Shown here one piece after another: positions 1 to 8,908 of a DNA stretch of 64,000 bases. Where the stretch lies: the NCBI RefSeq assembly GCF_000173075.1, contig NZ_ABVL01000002.1:372001-436000 (forward strand), written 5' to 3'. Every line of letters begins with the position of its first letter. The first letter of the stretch is position 1. The notes beneath the pieces were generated by a model, which was given only the letters and a program-made list of their open reading frames with translations, did no database searches and was not told the origin of the DNA. The translations under genes were made by a program, and so were the position numbers. This DNA is from Chthoniobacter flavus Ellin428 (GTDB lineage Bacteria > Verrucomicrobiota > Verrucomicrobiia > Chthoniobacterales > Chthoniobacteraceae).

Positions 1-1831
1 GGGTCAGCAGACCGCCGCGCACGCTATCGGGCGGCAATGTCACCTTGCGAATCTCTTCTCCCTGGACGCCCGGTATGTCGTAGTGGGCGGCGAGGCGGCT
101 GTTGAGCATGGCAAAGTTCGACTGCACGAAATTCGTGATCGGCAGATTCTCCTTCAGGATGTCGGCGAAAAAGCTCTCCGTCTCATCGACCATGGAATGG
201 ATGAGCAACTCATCCGCCTCGGGATAAAGCCGCTTGTCCGGAGTGGTGGCGTCGATGTTGCGCAGGTCGAGCCACTGGCCGGTGAAATCGTGGACGAAAG
301 CCTGCGAACGCGGGTCGTTGAGCAGGCGCTCGACTTGCGCGTGGATCACGGAAGGTTGCGACAGCGTGTGATTGGCCGCGTGATTCAGCAGTTCCTCATC
401 CGGCAAGGTGCTCCACAGGAAATAAGAAAGTCGCGAAGCCAGCGCGTAATCGTCCAACTTGCCCGCGCGTTCCTCGAAGAACAGGAACTGCGGCGCGGTG
501 AGAATCGCCCGCAAGCCCACGCGCAAGGCGGGCACAAATTTGGCGCCACCGTCGAGTTCCGCATCGGTGAGCTGCTCGAAGCGGTCGATTTCGCCCGGAT
601 CGATCGGCCGGCGGAAGGCCCGCGCGGCAAAGGTCTCCAGCGCCTTGTGCGCTTCAGCCTTCGGATCCTCCGGCGCGATTTCATAGGCCACGTTCTTATT
701 CTTGTTCTTGTGCTCGTCGAGCTTGGTCACTGGCGTATCGCCGACAACTTTGCCCACACTGCGTGGCGGCCATTCCGGTTCCAGCGGCCCTTCCATCTCC
801 GCCCACTGCAGGGCCAGTCCCGGGGCCTTCAGCTCCTTCGGGCCGATGTTATACACGCCCTGCCCTTTTTCATCGACGCCGGTATAGGTTGGCTCGATCC
901 GGATGTGCTGGTTCGCCGGAAGCTGCGCGACGATCTCGATCACACGCGGCTTGTCCGCCGAGATTTCATACCAGCCGATCAATTGCTTCTCCCGGTAGTT
1001 GTCCCGGTAGACTCGCATGGCAATCGTGTGCCCCACGCTCTGGTAGCCGTAGGCGCTGATGCGAATCTTGAACAACCCCGCCGGGTGCGAGCCCGTGCCC
1101 GCGACCGTAGCCGAAGGGTAACCGCGATCGAAATAGACCACCGCATCGGGCAGTTCGAGAAAGAGCACATGGTGGCCGCTCTTTGGATCCTTGGGATTCG
1201 AAAGCGTCCCCGGCGGCGTATCCAGGTTCTTGCGCACCTCCTTGTCCTCCTTGGGATTCCAGTGGACCTCCTTCGCAGCGGGCGCCGGGCCGAGCACGAT
1301 GGCGGCGTCGAGCGCCACATCGGCGGCCTCGAGATACTTTTCCATCTGCAGCATCGAGAGGCGCAGGCCATCGGCCACGGTATCGAAGCCGTGCGCCGGC
1401 GTATCCGCCGGCAAAATATCGGCCAGCGGCGTATGGATGCCCAAAAGATCCTGCACCGTGCGCTCGTATTCCACGCGGTTCAGCCGGCGCAAGACCGTGC
1501 GGCCGCGCGACGCCTCACGCGCGAAATCGAAGCCGCGCAGATCGCCCCCGAGGCTGGCGAGAAAGGCCTTCGCCTCCTCCGGCTTCGGCTGCTCCTTCTT
1601 CTTTGGCGGCATCTCGCCGCGCGTCACGCGACGGTAGACCTTGGCCCATTCGTCAAAATTACCGGGCTGATCGAGGTGCCACGCCAACGCATCGAAATTC
1701 AAGCCGCCCTTCTTGCTCTCTGCGTCATGACAATCGGCGCAGTAATTCTCGAGAAACTCACTGCGCGCGGTGGCGGCATGAACGGAGCCGGCAGCGAGCA
1801 GAAGCAGGGCAAGGAGGGAAAGGCGCTTCAT
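1..1831 (-). CDS. DUF1587/DUF1592-type secreted c-type cytochrome protein (3' end outside window)
   Basis: Partial gene; the frame stays open to the window edge, giving about 610 residues. It starts with a signal peptide (MKRLSLLALLLLAAGSVHA) followed by a class I heme site CADCH near residue 33. A DUF1587-like segment (RRLNRVEYERTVQDLLGI) follows near residue 115, a carbohydrate-binding-like middle, a DUF1595-like segment (ETFAARAFRRPIDPGEIDRF) and a DUF1592-like segment (DYALASRLSYFLWSTLPDEE). The sequence ends at RGGLLT, where DUF1588 normally begins. This multi-domain architecture is typical of planctomycete and verrucomicrobial secreted proteins and is thought to act on polymers or in periplasmic redox chemistry; the exact reaction is not known. 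It lies 17 bp downstream of a halogenase-like gene on the same strand. The missing C-terminus should carry DUF1588 and DUF1585. Confidence 0.85.
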   Translation of the reverse strand, partial: MKRLSLLALLLLAAGSVHAATARSEFLENYCADCHDAESKKGGLNFDALAWHLDQPGNFDEWAKVYRRVTRGEMPPKKKEQPKPEEAKAFLASLGGDLRGFDFAREASRGRTVLRRLNRVEYERTVQDLLGIHTPLADILPADTPAHGFDTVADGLRLSMLQMEKYLEAADVALDAAIVLGPAPAAKEVHWNPKEDKEVRKNLDTPPGTLSNPKDPKSGHHVLFLELPDAVVYFDRGYPSATVAGTGSHPAGLFKIRISAYGYQSVGHTIAMRVYRDNYREKQLIGWYEISADKPRVIEIVAQLPANQHIRIEPTYTGVDEKGQGVYNIGPKELKAPGLALQWAEMEGPLEPEWPPRSVGKVVGDTPVTKLDEHKNKNKNVAYEIAPEDPKAEAHKALETFAARAFRRPIDPGEIDRFEQLTDAELDGGAKFVPALRVGLRAILTAPQFLFFEERAGKLDDYALASRLSYFLWSTLPDEELLNHAANHTLSQPSVIHAQVERLLNDPRSQAFVHDFTGQWLDLRNIDATTPDKRLYPEADELLIHSMVDETESFFADILKENLPITNFVQSNFAMLNSRLAAHYDIPGVQGEEIRKVTLPPDSVRGGLLT

Positions 1832-1848
1832 TCTGGAAAGCGGTCATA

Positions 1849-3420
1849 CTAAACGCTTTCGGCCTTGGCCTCAACCGGTCTTGTGGACCCGGTATTGGGG
1901 ACCGGCTCGTTCATTTTCGTCGTCCGGTTGCCGCCAAACCAGCTCCGCCAGCCTTCCGTCAATTCCAGCAGGAGCCATTGCGCCACGGTAGCAGCAATCC
2001 GCGGGAGATCCCTCGGACTGATCGAAAAGCTCTGAAACAGAAACTGCTGCCGCGAATTGCCTCGTCCCCACACGCGGCGTTCCCGGCGTTTCCGCGCCAT
2101 AGCGGCAAAGCGCGCATTGTAGAAGCGCATGAAGTGATACACCGGCGTGGAGACCGGCACCGAAAAGGGTGGCAGTGAGAGGATGCTTGCGCCGTATTTG
2201 AACGGTTGCGAGACGATGCCGAGGTAATACAGCCCCAGATCCATCCGGAAGGCCAGGTGCATGAGGTCGTATTCGCCGAGGTATTCGTACTTGTCCTTGT
2301 AGATCGCTTCGAACCAGCGCCGATAACTCTGCGTAAACCTGGCATTGTGCTGCTCGAGCAGCGGCGCCAGCGCCTCCCCTCGCTGCTGCGCGGCGATCAG
2401 TGCCGCCGTGGCGGTGGAGGTGAAGGAAATGACATCCATCCCCGGGCTGTAGAGTGGGTCGAGGAACGCCGCGGCATCGCCGACCAGCGCGAAGCCATCG
2501 CCGGCAAAAGTGCGGCTATGGTAGGCGAGATTTTTCCGCCAATGCACATCGCCCTCGATCCATTCCGCCTCGCTGAGCATCTCCCGGGCGACCGGGTGCT
2601 GCGCAAGGAATTCATGGATGCGATCGCCCAGCTTTTTGGCCTCGCTCTGGGGGAATTTCACCAGGCGCTGATCGAAAACCACGCCGACGCTCACGTCCCC
2701 GCCCTTCAGCGGAATCCACCAACTCCACCAGCCATCGCCCACGATATGATTCGTCGCCGTATTGCGCGAGCCGAGGCAACGCTGGGCCCACATGGGAAAA
2801 CGCTCCGAAAGATCGCGCCCATCCCAATCCTTCACGCCCCGCCAGCGCGCCCAGGCGGCCGCGGTTGGGTGCTCGGTATTCGGCACCAGCCAGCCTTCCT
2901 GCCGGGCCAGCATGGCGGCCGCGCCGGAAGCATCCACCACCCAGCGGCAGCGGATCGTCTCGATCCCGTCGGCCGTTTTCACATCGACTTCCTGTTCGCC
3001 ACCGGGCGAAAGACGCACCGCGGTCACTTGGGCCGGACGCCGCAGTTCCACCCCGCCGGCCACCGCGCGCTGCAAAAGCTCTTCATCCACCACCGAACGG
3101 TCGAGCTGCCAGGAAGGCAGGCGCACATGGTATTTCGGGCCGATCTCGCTGGAATCCTCCAGGGATTGGGTCTGCCCATTGGCAAACCAGAAGCGCATGC
3201 CCTGCTTGATGAGGTGCTCGTTGTTCAGATGGCTGGCCAAGCCCATGACCCGCCCCAGAAAGTAACCACTGATCTCGACCGTCGCCTCCCCTACCCGGCG
3301 GGTAAAATGCGCCGCCCGCTCAATGATGAGGATGCGCAGGTTCGGGGATTCGCGGCGCAAAAGGGTCGCGGTGGCGGCCCCAGAGAGCGAGCCGCCGATG
3401 ATGACGACGTCATAAGACAT
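1849..3420 (-). CDS. Flavin-dependent halogenase-like NAD(P)/FAD oxidoreductase 1
   Basis: A 523-residue flavoprotein. The N-terminal Rossmann motif VVIIGGSLSGAATA binds FAD, and GDAAAFLDPLYSPGMD is the second FAD-contact motif near residue 310. The GWWSWWIPL segment resembles the WxWxIP signature of flavin-dependent tryptophan-halogenase-like enzymes. Members include true halogenases, but also hydroxylases and reductases in pigment and lipid pathways. I could not place the catalytic lysine of RebH/PrnA with confidence, so halogenation is not proven. The ATG at 3420 is preferred because it puts the Rossmann strand at the N-terminus; an in-frame start at 3480 would add 20 unlikely residues. 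It diverges from the LolA/MMPL pair and is the first of three related flavoenzymes in the locus. Confidence 0.8.
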   Translation of the reverse strand: MSYDVVIIGGSLSGAATATLLRRESPNLRILIIERAAHFTRRVGEATVEISGYFLGRVMGLASHLNNEHLIKQGMRFWFANGQTQSLEDSSEIGPKYHVRLPSWQLDRSVVDEELLQRAVAGGVELRRPAQVTAVRLSPGGEQEVDVKTADGIETIRCRWVVDASGAAAMLARQEGWLVPNTEHPTAAAWARWRGVKDWDGRDLSERFPMWAQRCLGSRNTATNHIVGDGWWSWWIPLKGGDVSVGVVFDQRLVKFPQSEAKKLGDRIHEFLAQHPVAREMLSEAEWIEGDVHWRKNLAYHSRTFAGDGFALVGDAAAFLDPLYSPGMDVISFTSTATAALIAAQQRGEALAPLLEQHNARFTQSYRRWFEAIYKDKYEYLGEYDLMHLAFRMDLGLYYLGIVSQPFKYGASILSLPPFSVPVSTPVYHFMRFYNARFAAMARKRRERRVWGRGNSRQQFLFQSFSISPRDLPRIAATVAQWLLLELTEGWRSWFGGNRTTKMNEPVPNTGSTRPVEAKAESV

Positions 3421-3495
3421 GATGATGGGCGAATTTGCGCCGCCTGGCGTATTCCGCCAATGCAAATTATCGGGGTTCACAGAGATACGAGGGGA

Positions 3496-3524
3496 GTGCT
3501 CCGGCGGTGAGGTGGGCGGAGCAC
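3496..3524. repeat. REP-like hairpin, diverged copy of the 14066-14093 element
   Basis: GTGCTCCG pairs with CGGAGCAC around a 13-nt loop in the divergent promoter region 3421-3611. The stem, loop and following GCCGAAGA resemble 14066-14093 (GTGCCCCG/CGGGGCAC, then GTCGAAGGA), and one stem pair differs by a compensatory change (T-A versus C-G). The rest of the gap contains an AT-rich patch near 3548-3568 that could be a promoter for the LolA gene. Confidence 0.55.
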
Positions 3525-3611
3525 GGAGCCGAAGAAGCCGGCCGCGGCTGAAAATAATTATTCGATTGCACCGGCAGGGCTTCCCGTCCGAACCTCCGCG
3601 CTCCCATTTTC

Positions 3612-4277
3612 ATGCGTTCGTTGCTCCCCTTCCTTTGCCTGTTTTGCGCCTGGCCTGCCCTGGCCGCCGAACCGCTCGATATGACCCCGGTCAAGAAGTG
3701 GCTCGCCAAGCAGGAGGACCTTCACTCCGTCCAGGCCGATTTCACCCAGACCCGCGCCCTGCGCGCCCTGCGCAGCCCCATCGCCACGCCGGGCCACATG
3801 TGGTTCGGGATGCCCGATTCCCTCCGCTGGGAGCTCGGCGAGCCCGCCAAGACCATCGTCATCCGCAAGGGCGACACCTATTACCTCATCCAACCCGCCA
3901 GGAAGAGGGCCGAGCGCTACAAAGCCGACTCCATCGCCAAAAAAGGGGGCGCGATGGGCTTCGCGATGATCAATTTCCCGATCGCCAAGGATTTCGCCGA
4001 TTTCAACCGCCAATTCGAAACGCTCTCGGTGACCGTGACGGACGACCATTGCCATCTCGAGATCCTCCCGCGCGATGCCCAGGCGAAAAAAATGCTCCAG
4101 GCGATCAAGTTCGATTTCGATACCACCACCGGGCATCTCCTCTCCTTCGAGATGGCCACGCGTGACGGCTCCTCCATGCGCAGCGATTTCACCAACGTGC
4201 GCATGAACCAAAAGATCGACCGGCACGTGTTCGATTACGATTTCACGGGTTACGAGGTGGTCGATGGAAAAAACTAA
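3612..4277 (+). CDS. LolA-like outer-membrane carrier protein 1
   Basis: A 221-residue periplasmic protein. The signal peptide MRSLLPFLCLFCAWPALAA is followed by a LolA-type opening: an amphipathic helix, then VQADFTQTRAL, then beta strands such as HMWFGMPDSLRWEL and TIVIRKGDTYYLI. LolA-fold proteins have a hydrophobic cup that carries acyl chains across the periplasm. Family members in aryl-polyene and xanthomonadin clusters are thought to carry the cluster's lipid product rather than lipoproteins. The last 14 bases overlap the start of the MMPL exporter gene, so the two are translationally coupled and probably work together. A second LolA-like gene is at 22095-22754. Confidence 0.8.
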   Translation: MRSLLPFLCLFCAWPALAAEPLDMTPVKKWLAKQEDLHSVQADFTQTRALRALRSPIATPGHMWFGMPDSLRWELGEPAKTIVIRKGDTYYLIQPARKRAERYKADSIAKKGGAMGFAMINFPIAKDFADFNRQFETLSVTVTDDHCHLEILPRDAQAKKMLQAIKFDFDTTTGHLLSFEMATRDGSSMRSDFTNVRMNQKIDRHVFDYDFTGYEVVDGKN

Positions 4278-6654
4278 GCCTCGCTGGATCGCCATCATCA
4301 TCGCGCTGCTCGTCTTCACCGGCGCCGGGCTTTCGCGCATCAGTTTCAACGTCGACATCCTCAAGCTGCTGCCCACGCATCTGCCGCAGGTCAAAGGGCT
4401 CTCGCTTTTTCTCAAACATTTCTCCCAGCCAAAGGAACTGATCGTCACTGTCGAGGCGCCCACTTCGGAACTCGCCGAGTCGACGGCGGACGCGCTCGCC
4501 GACGCCTTCTCGAAACATCCCGATCTCGTCCAGCGCGCGGTCGCCCGGGCGCCTTGGGAGAAACGCCCCGCCGATCTCTCCGAACTCCTCGCCTTCCTCG
4601 TCCTCAACCAGCCGCCGGAGAAAATCCGCGCGCTGGTCAACAGCCTGTCGCCCGAACAAGCCGACGCCACGCTCAAGTCCAGCGTGGAGAAACTCGGCGA
4701 ATCCATCTCCCCGCAGGAAGTGGCGCTGCTCAGTTACGATCCCTACAATGTCGCCGGCGCGCTTGGCGACCTCGGTTCCTTCGCCGGCACCGCGCAGCAA
4801 TCGGAATTCTCTTCCGCTGACGGCACCTTCCGCGTGCTTTACGTCGTCTCGGCGCACAATTTCCCGAACTACAAGGCGGCCATCGCGTGGGTGAACCAGA
4901 TCAAGCAAATCGCCCACGCCACGGTCACCGATTCCGCGATCCACCTCGGCTTCACTGGCGAACCCGCGTTCGTGGCCGATATCTCCGGCAGCATGGAATG
5001 GGACATGACCTCCTCCGGCTTCGTCACCCTGCTCGTCATCGCGCTCATCTTCTATCTCTGCTACCGGCGCGCGCGGCCGCTCATGGAGCTGCAGGCGATG
5101 CTCGTGCTCATCTTCACGCTCTCGCTCGCCGCCGCGGGACTCTTCCTCAGCCAGCTCACCGTCATCGGCGTGGGTTGCGCGGCGATCATGATCGGGCTGA
5201 GCGTGGACTACGGTTACTTCGTTTATCAACGCTCGCTCCATCACCGCGGCACCGTCGGCGAATTGCAGCGGCAATGCGTGCAAAACATCGCGTGGACCTC
5301 GGGCACGACCGCGGCGGTTTTCTTCGCGCTCAATTTCAGCAGCCTCCCCGGGCTGTCGCAGCTCGGCAATCTCGTGGGTATCGGTGTCGTCTTCGGCGCG
5401 ATCGTCATGCTCACGATCTATGCGCGACTTACCATGCGCTTTCATCGCAGTCAGGAAGGTCGCCCGCCCTCGATCATCGAGCGTCTCTTCGTCACGCCGG
5501 GTTTTTGGCGCAAGGGCGCGATTCTCACCGCGGTGATCGTTTTCTTCCTGCTCGGCGTGCTGGCCGTGAAAGGTCTGCCGCAGCCCGATTTCTCCGCGCG
5601 CACGTTGCGCCCGCGCAAAAGCGAAGCCTATGTCGCGCTCGATCGCCTCTACGCGCGGCTCACCGACGATCGCGACATGCTCAGTCTCGTGGTCGCCGGC
5701 AAGGACGAAGCCGAAGTGCTCAAACGCCTGCGCCTGGCCGAGAACAGCCTCTCCGCCGCCGAGGCACGCGGCGAGGTGAAGAGCTTCCGCACCGCGCTCC
5801 CGCTTTGGCCAGCCGTTGGAAATCAGCGCGCCAATCTTCCGCTGCTCGCGCCGCTGGCCAAAGAAATTCCGCGCCTGCGCGAACGCGCCGTGGCGGCGGG
5901 TTTCAAGGACGAGGCGTTCGTCCTCGATGAAGCGATCTTCCAGCAATGGGCCGCGTGGGCGAATGTGCCGACGCCGCTCTGGCCGACGAATGACACCAGC
6001 CGCTGGATCTTCCGCCGTGTGGCCAGCCACGAAGGCGATCAACTGCTCGCGCTCGGCATGGTCACACCCATGCCCGGCCACGAGGACGCATTAACCGCGG
6101 CGGTACAGAGTGAGGGCACGTGGCTCGTGAGTTGGAATCAGCTCGGGCGCGAATTGCGGCACGTCATCCCGTGCGAGTTTGGACACGTGATCATGGCGCT
6201 CAGCGCGATCGTCATCTTGCTGCTCATCATCGCCTTTCGCAGCATTCGCGCGGTCGCGCTCTTTGTCCTCACCACAGCGCTCGTCCTGGCCTGCCTGGCC
6301 GGCGCGATGTCGCTCCTCGGCATGGGCTGGAATTTCTTCAACCTCGCCGCGCTGCTCCTGCTCCTCGGCACCGGCACCGATTACAGCATCCTTCTGCTCC
6401 TCGCCATGAAGCGCAACGGCGGCGACGCCCCCGCCGCACAACGCGAACTCGGCCTGGTCATTTGTCTCTGCGCCTTCTCCGCCTCCGCGGGCTTCGGCAC
6501 GATCAGTTGGGCCAATCACATCGGCCTCGCCAGCCTCGGCCAGACCTGCGCGCTGGGCCTCGTGCTCGATGCGCTCATTTCGCTTTTCCTGCTGCCGCGG
6601 GTGTGGGCCTGGATTCACCCGCATGCGCGCGCGGTGGAAGAGATGCCGCGGTAG
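4264..6654 (+). CDS. MMPL/RND-family exporter 1
   Basis: A 796-residue inner-membrane protein with the duplicated RND layout: one N-terminal transmembrane segment (WIAIIIALLVFTGAGL), a large periplasmic domain, five clustered segments around residues 255-385, then a second copy of the same arrangement. The motif IGLSVDYGYFVYQR in the first half and LLGTGTDYSILLLLAMKR in the second are the GxxxDY motifs of the MMPL proton-relay helices, so both transport-coupling aspartates are present. MMPL proteins export lipids and polyketide-lipid conjugates. It overlaps the upstream LolA gene by 14 bp, and its length and frame look intact, unlike MMPL 2 at 18339-20825. In aryl-polyene clusters the equivalent exporter hands product to the LolA-like carrier. 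Confidence 0.85.
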   Translation: MEKTKPRWIAIIIALLVFTGAGLSRISFNVDILKLLPTHLPQVKGLSLFLKHFSQPKELIVTVEAPTSELAESTADALADAFSKHPDLVQRAVARAPWEKRPADLSELLAFLVLNQPPEKIRALVNSLSPEQADATLKSSVEKLGESISPQEVALLSYDPYNVAGALGDLGSFAGTAQQSEFSSADGTFRVLYVVSAHNFPNYKAAIAWVNQIKQIAHATVTDSAIHLGFTGEPAFVADISGSMEWDMTSSGFVTLLVIALIFYLCYRRARPLMELQAMLVLIFTLSLAAAGLFLSQLTVIGVGCAAIMIGLSVDYGYFVYQRSLHHRGTVGELQRQCVQNIAWTSGTTAAVFFALNFSSLPGLSQLGNLVGIGVVFGAIVMLTIYARLTMRFHRSQEGRPPSIIERLFVTPGFWRKGAILTAVIVFFLLGVLAVKGLPQPDFSARTLRPRKSEAYVALDRLYARLTDDRDMLSLVVAGKDEAEVLKRLRLAENSLSAAEARGEVKSFRTALPLWPAVGNQRANLPLLAPLAKEIPRLRERAVAAGFKDEAFVLDEAIFQQWAAWANVPTPLWPTNDTSRWIFRRVASHEGDQLLALGMVTPMPGHEDALTAAVQSEGTWLVSWNQLGRELRHVIPCEFGHVIMALSAIVILLLIIAFRSIRAVALFVLTTALVLACLAGAMSLLGMGWNFFNLAALLLLLGTGTDYSILLLLAMKRNGGDAPAAQRELGLVICLCAFSASAGFGTISWANHIGLASLGQTCALGLVLDALISLFLLPRVWAWIHPHARAVEEMPR

Positions 6655-6714
6655 TTCCCGAAAACGCAGAGCCGATATTCGCGCTGCGCACACGGCACGA
6701 TGCGCGAAGCGCCC

Positions 6715-6970
6715 CCAAAAAAGGCCGTCATCCTGAGCGGAGCGGGGAAGCACGGGCGGAGTCGAAGGACCTCCAATTTCTGCGGGTTTTCGAGCGGACT
6801 GCTTGCGAGATTCGGGACACCCATGCTTCGCAAATTATGGCGCGACGAGCGATGACGGGCGCGTAAATGCCCGCCAAGCCGTATGGCTCCGCACGAAAAC
6901 CCTCGGAAGTCAGAGGTCCTTCGACTCCGCCCATGCTTCCCCGCTTCGCTCAGGATGACCGCTTTTTTTG
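6715..6970. repeat. Long inverted repeat of the GTCATCCTGAGCG family (about 75-bp arms)
   Basis: The gap 6655-7018 has no gene. Left arm 6716-6791 (AAAAAAGGCCGTCATCCTGA onward, ending GGGTTTTCG) and right arm 6894-6969 are near-identical in inverted orientation around a ~100-bp centre. Both contain CATCCTGAGCG and GAGTCGAAGGACCTC. The element lies between the convergent MMPL 1 and methyltransferase genes, so it may also end transcription from both sides. A relative is at 14051-14269. Confidence 0.7.
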
Positions 6971-7018
6971 GGGCGCTGCGCGCAGCCACGCCGAGCGCTC
7001 CGGGATGACATCGCGTGA

Positions 7019-7660
7019 TTACCCCGGCGCGCGGAAGACGAAGAAATGGCTATTAAATGGCGTGCGGCCCCAGAGCGGATAGGTCTCGCAGGTAAACCCG
7101 CGTTCCCGGAATGGCGCGGCGATCTCCTCACCTGTCGCGTAATGCCGCACGCTCGATTTCATCCACGAACTCGCGCGCAGCAAAAACTCCTGCACCTGCG
7201 TAACGCGAAACCGCCAATTCGTATCCCGTGGCGTGGCGCGGATGAGGCAGAGCGCACCCGGCGCGACGTGGCCGATCAGACGCTTCAGCAACTCCGTCTG
7301 CCGTTCGGCCGGCAGATAATGCAGCACATCGAAAAGCACGACGTGCCCGCGAAAATCTCCGGTCGAAAGCACGTCGCCTACTTTGAATTGAATATCCGCA
7401 TACGCCCGCCCAGCGATGTGCTGCGCCTTGGCGATTTTCCCCGCATCGAAATCGACACCCAAGAGCGGCGGCCGAAAGCCACGCTCGCGCGCGTAGAATT
7501 CAAACAACCCAATCCCGCAACCGACATCCAACACCGGCAGCGGCGAATCCTTCAGCAGATCAAACGCCGCCGCGAAGACCGGATCGCGGCGCAACTTGCC
7601 CCGCGCGTAGCCTTGCAGCCACCGCCCTTCGAAGTGTTCGGCGATGCGTTCGGCGATCAC
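7019..7660 (-). CDS. Class I SAM-dependent methyltransferase
   Basis: A 213-residue protein with motif I PVLDVGCGIG (residues 42-51), the acidic ribose-binding segment LLGVDFD, and the post-motif VVLFDVLHYLPAE typical of small-molecule methyltransferases. It starts with GTG at 7660, three bases after the stop of the halogenase-like gene, so it is the last gene of the ten-gene minus-strand operon. Aryl-polyene clusters often contain a methyltransferase that modifies the aromatic head group, which is the obvious guess here. The C-terminal part (GRTPFNSHFFVFRAP) resembles O-methyltransferase-like family members, but the substrate cannot be read from sequence. Confidence 0.8.
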   Translation of the reverse strand: MIAERIAEHFEGRWLQGYARGKLRRDPVFAAAFDLLKDSPLPVLDVGCGIGLFEFYARERGFRPPLLGVDFDAGKIAKAQHIAGRAYADIQFKVGDVLSTGDFRGHVVLFDVLHYLPAERQTELLKRLIGHVAPGALCLIRATPRDTNWRFRVTQVQEFLLRASSWMKSSVRHYATGEEIAAPFRERGFTCETYPLWGRTPFNSHFFVFRAPG

Positions 7661-7663
7661 ACC

Positions 7664-8908
7664 TCAACGAATGGCCAATTCCACCGGATTCGATTTCCGG
7701 ATGCCGTGGCGCGCCATGAATTTGATGAAGCCACGCGAAAAAACCGACGTGGTCGTCGCCCCCGCGGCCATGGAAGCGATGAGGCGGTTGACGTGATACT
7801 TGATCGTGTCGCTTATTTTGCCCGGATACGTCCGTTCGAAATACGCGCCGGTGTGATACATCGCGAACATCCGCCCGTCGTAGAAGTATTGGACGAGATC
7901 CATCCACGCCTTGATGAGCTTGCGCATCTCGCGCGTGTAAGCAGGCAGATTGTCGAGATTCTCGGTGAGCACTTCGGCGGAACGCAGCGCCAGCCACATT
8001 CCCGGCGAAAGCATCGGGTCGACGAAGCCAAACGCGTCTCCCGTCATCACCCAACCGGGCCCATGGCCGCGCTCGGAGACAAGCTGGTAGTTCGTATAAA
8101 CGGCCACTTCGCTGATGCGCCGGCGATTTTTGCCCGCGTCGGAAAGCTGCGAATCGCGATCGATCGCCGCCTCGAGCCGTTCCTCCGGCGTGGCGCCAAG
8201 TTGCGCGGCGTCATCCTTGTTCAGGACGATGCCCACCGACATGCAATCGCGCAGCGGAATGCGCCAGCTCCAGCCCGCGTGATCCATGCGGCCGATGACC
8301 ACCTGCCCCTCGATAGGGTGCGCGGCGACACCCTCGTAGTGCGCAAAATAAGCAACGTCCCTGCGCGGGCCGACCTCGGCGGGAATCTCCAGCGTGCGCG
8401 CGAAGAGCCGCGCGCGCCCCGTGGAATCGACGAGCAGATCGGGCTGCCGGCCATTCAGCCACGGCGCCGCTGCGAGCGTTTCGTCGGCGAGCTTGAGGCC
8501 ATCCTGGCCCACACGCTCGACCTTGGCGCGCACCCTGGCGCGCTTCGCGCCGAGCTCATCCGCGCGCTCGTCGAAAAGCCGGTCGAGCGCGGGCCGCGGT
8601 GAATTGTAGGAATACGTCGGGAGAACGCCCTCCACGGAATCGAAACAAAAATCGATCGCCTGGTCGCGGCCGAAGGTAAAGGTGACGCCGGGCTTGTGCT
8701 GGCAGATCGCCGCCACGCGTTCCTCCAAGCCCAACTTGCGCATCACCGGAATGATGGAAGGGATGAGCGATTCGCCGACGATGAGATCGGGCCGGCGGCC
8801 GTCGTCGAAAATGGTCACGTCCACGCCCTTCAGCGCAAGGAGCGACGCGAGGGTCGCACCCGAGGGGCCACTGCCGACGATACCGACGGTTTTGATTTGC
8901 TGCTTCAT
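7664..8908 (-). CDS. Flavin-dependent halogenase-like oxidoreductase 2
   Basis: A 414-residue FAD enzyme. It opens with VGIVGSGPSGATLASLLA (FAD-binding Rossmann), has IVGESLIPSIIPVMRKLGL, a conserved GES-type segment of this family, HAGWSWRIPL matching the halogenase-type WxWxIP signature, and GDAFGFVDPMLSPGMWLA for flavin contact. Family members halogenate, hydroxylate or reduce aromatic and isoprenoid substrates (the geranylgeranyl reductase branch has similar motifs), so the reaction is open. Its ATG overlaps the stop of the AMP-ligase gene by four bases (ATGA), and the methyltransferase follows three bases after its stop. A tightly coupled ligase-flavoenzyme-methyltransferase series suggests successive steps on one activated substrate. 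Confidence 0.82.
   Translation of the reverse strand: MKQQIKTVGIVGSGPSGATLASLLALKGVDVTIFDDGRRPDLIVGESLIPSIIPVMRKLGLEERVAAICQHKPGVTFTFGRDQAIDFCFDSVEGVLPTYSYNSPRPALDRLFDERADELGAKRARVRAKVERVGQDGLKLADETLAAAPWLNGRQPDLLVDSTGRARLFARTLEIPAEVGPRRDVAYFAHYEGVAAHPIEGQVVIGRMDHAGWSWRIPLRDCMSVGIVLNKDDAAQLGATPEERLEAAIDRDSQLSDAGKNRRRISEVAVYTNYQLVSERGHGPGWVMTGDAFGFVDPMLSPGMWLALRSAEVLTENLDNLPAYTREMRKLIKAWMDLVQYFYDGRMFAMYHTGAYFERTYPGKISDTIKYHVNRLIASMAAGATTTSVFSRGFIKFMARHGIRKSNPVELAIR

Noticed and set aside
83..1852. Long open frame on the plus strand
   Set aside because: It lies opposite the DUF1592-type gene on the minus strand, which has a signal peptide, heme site and family motifs; the plus frame is a composition artefact of high GC.
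4243..6081. Long open frame on the minus strand opposite the MMPL 1 gene
   Set aside because: Charged, repeat-rich translation with no motif; the plus-strand MMPL frame has clear membrane segments and GxxxDY motifs.
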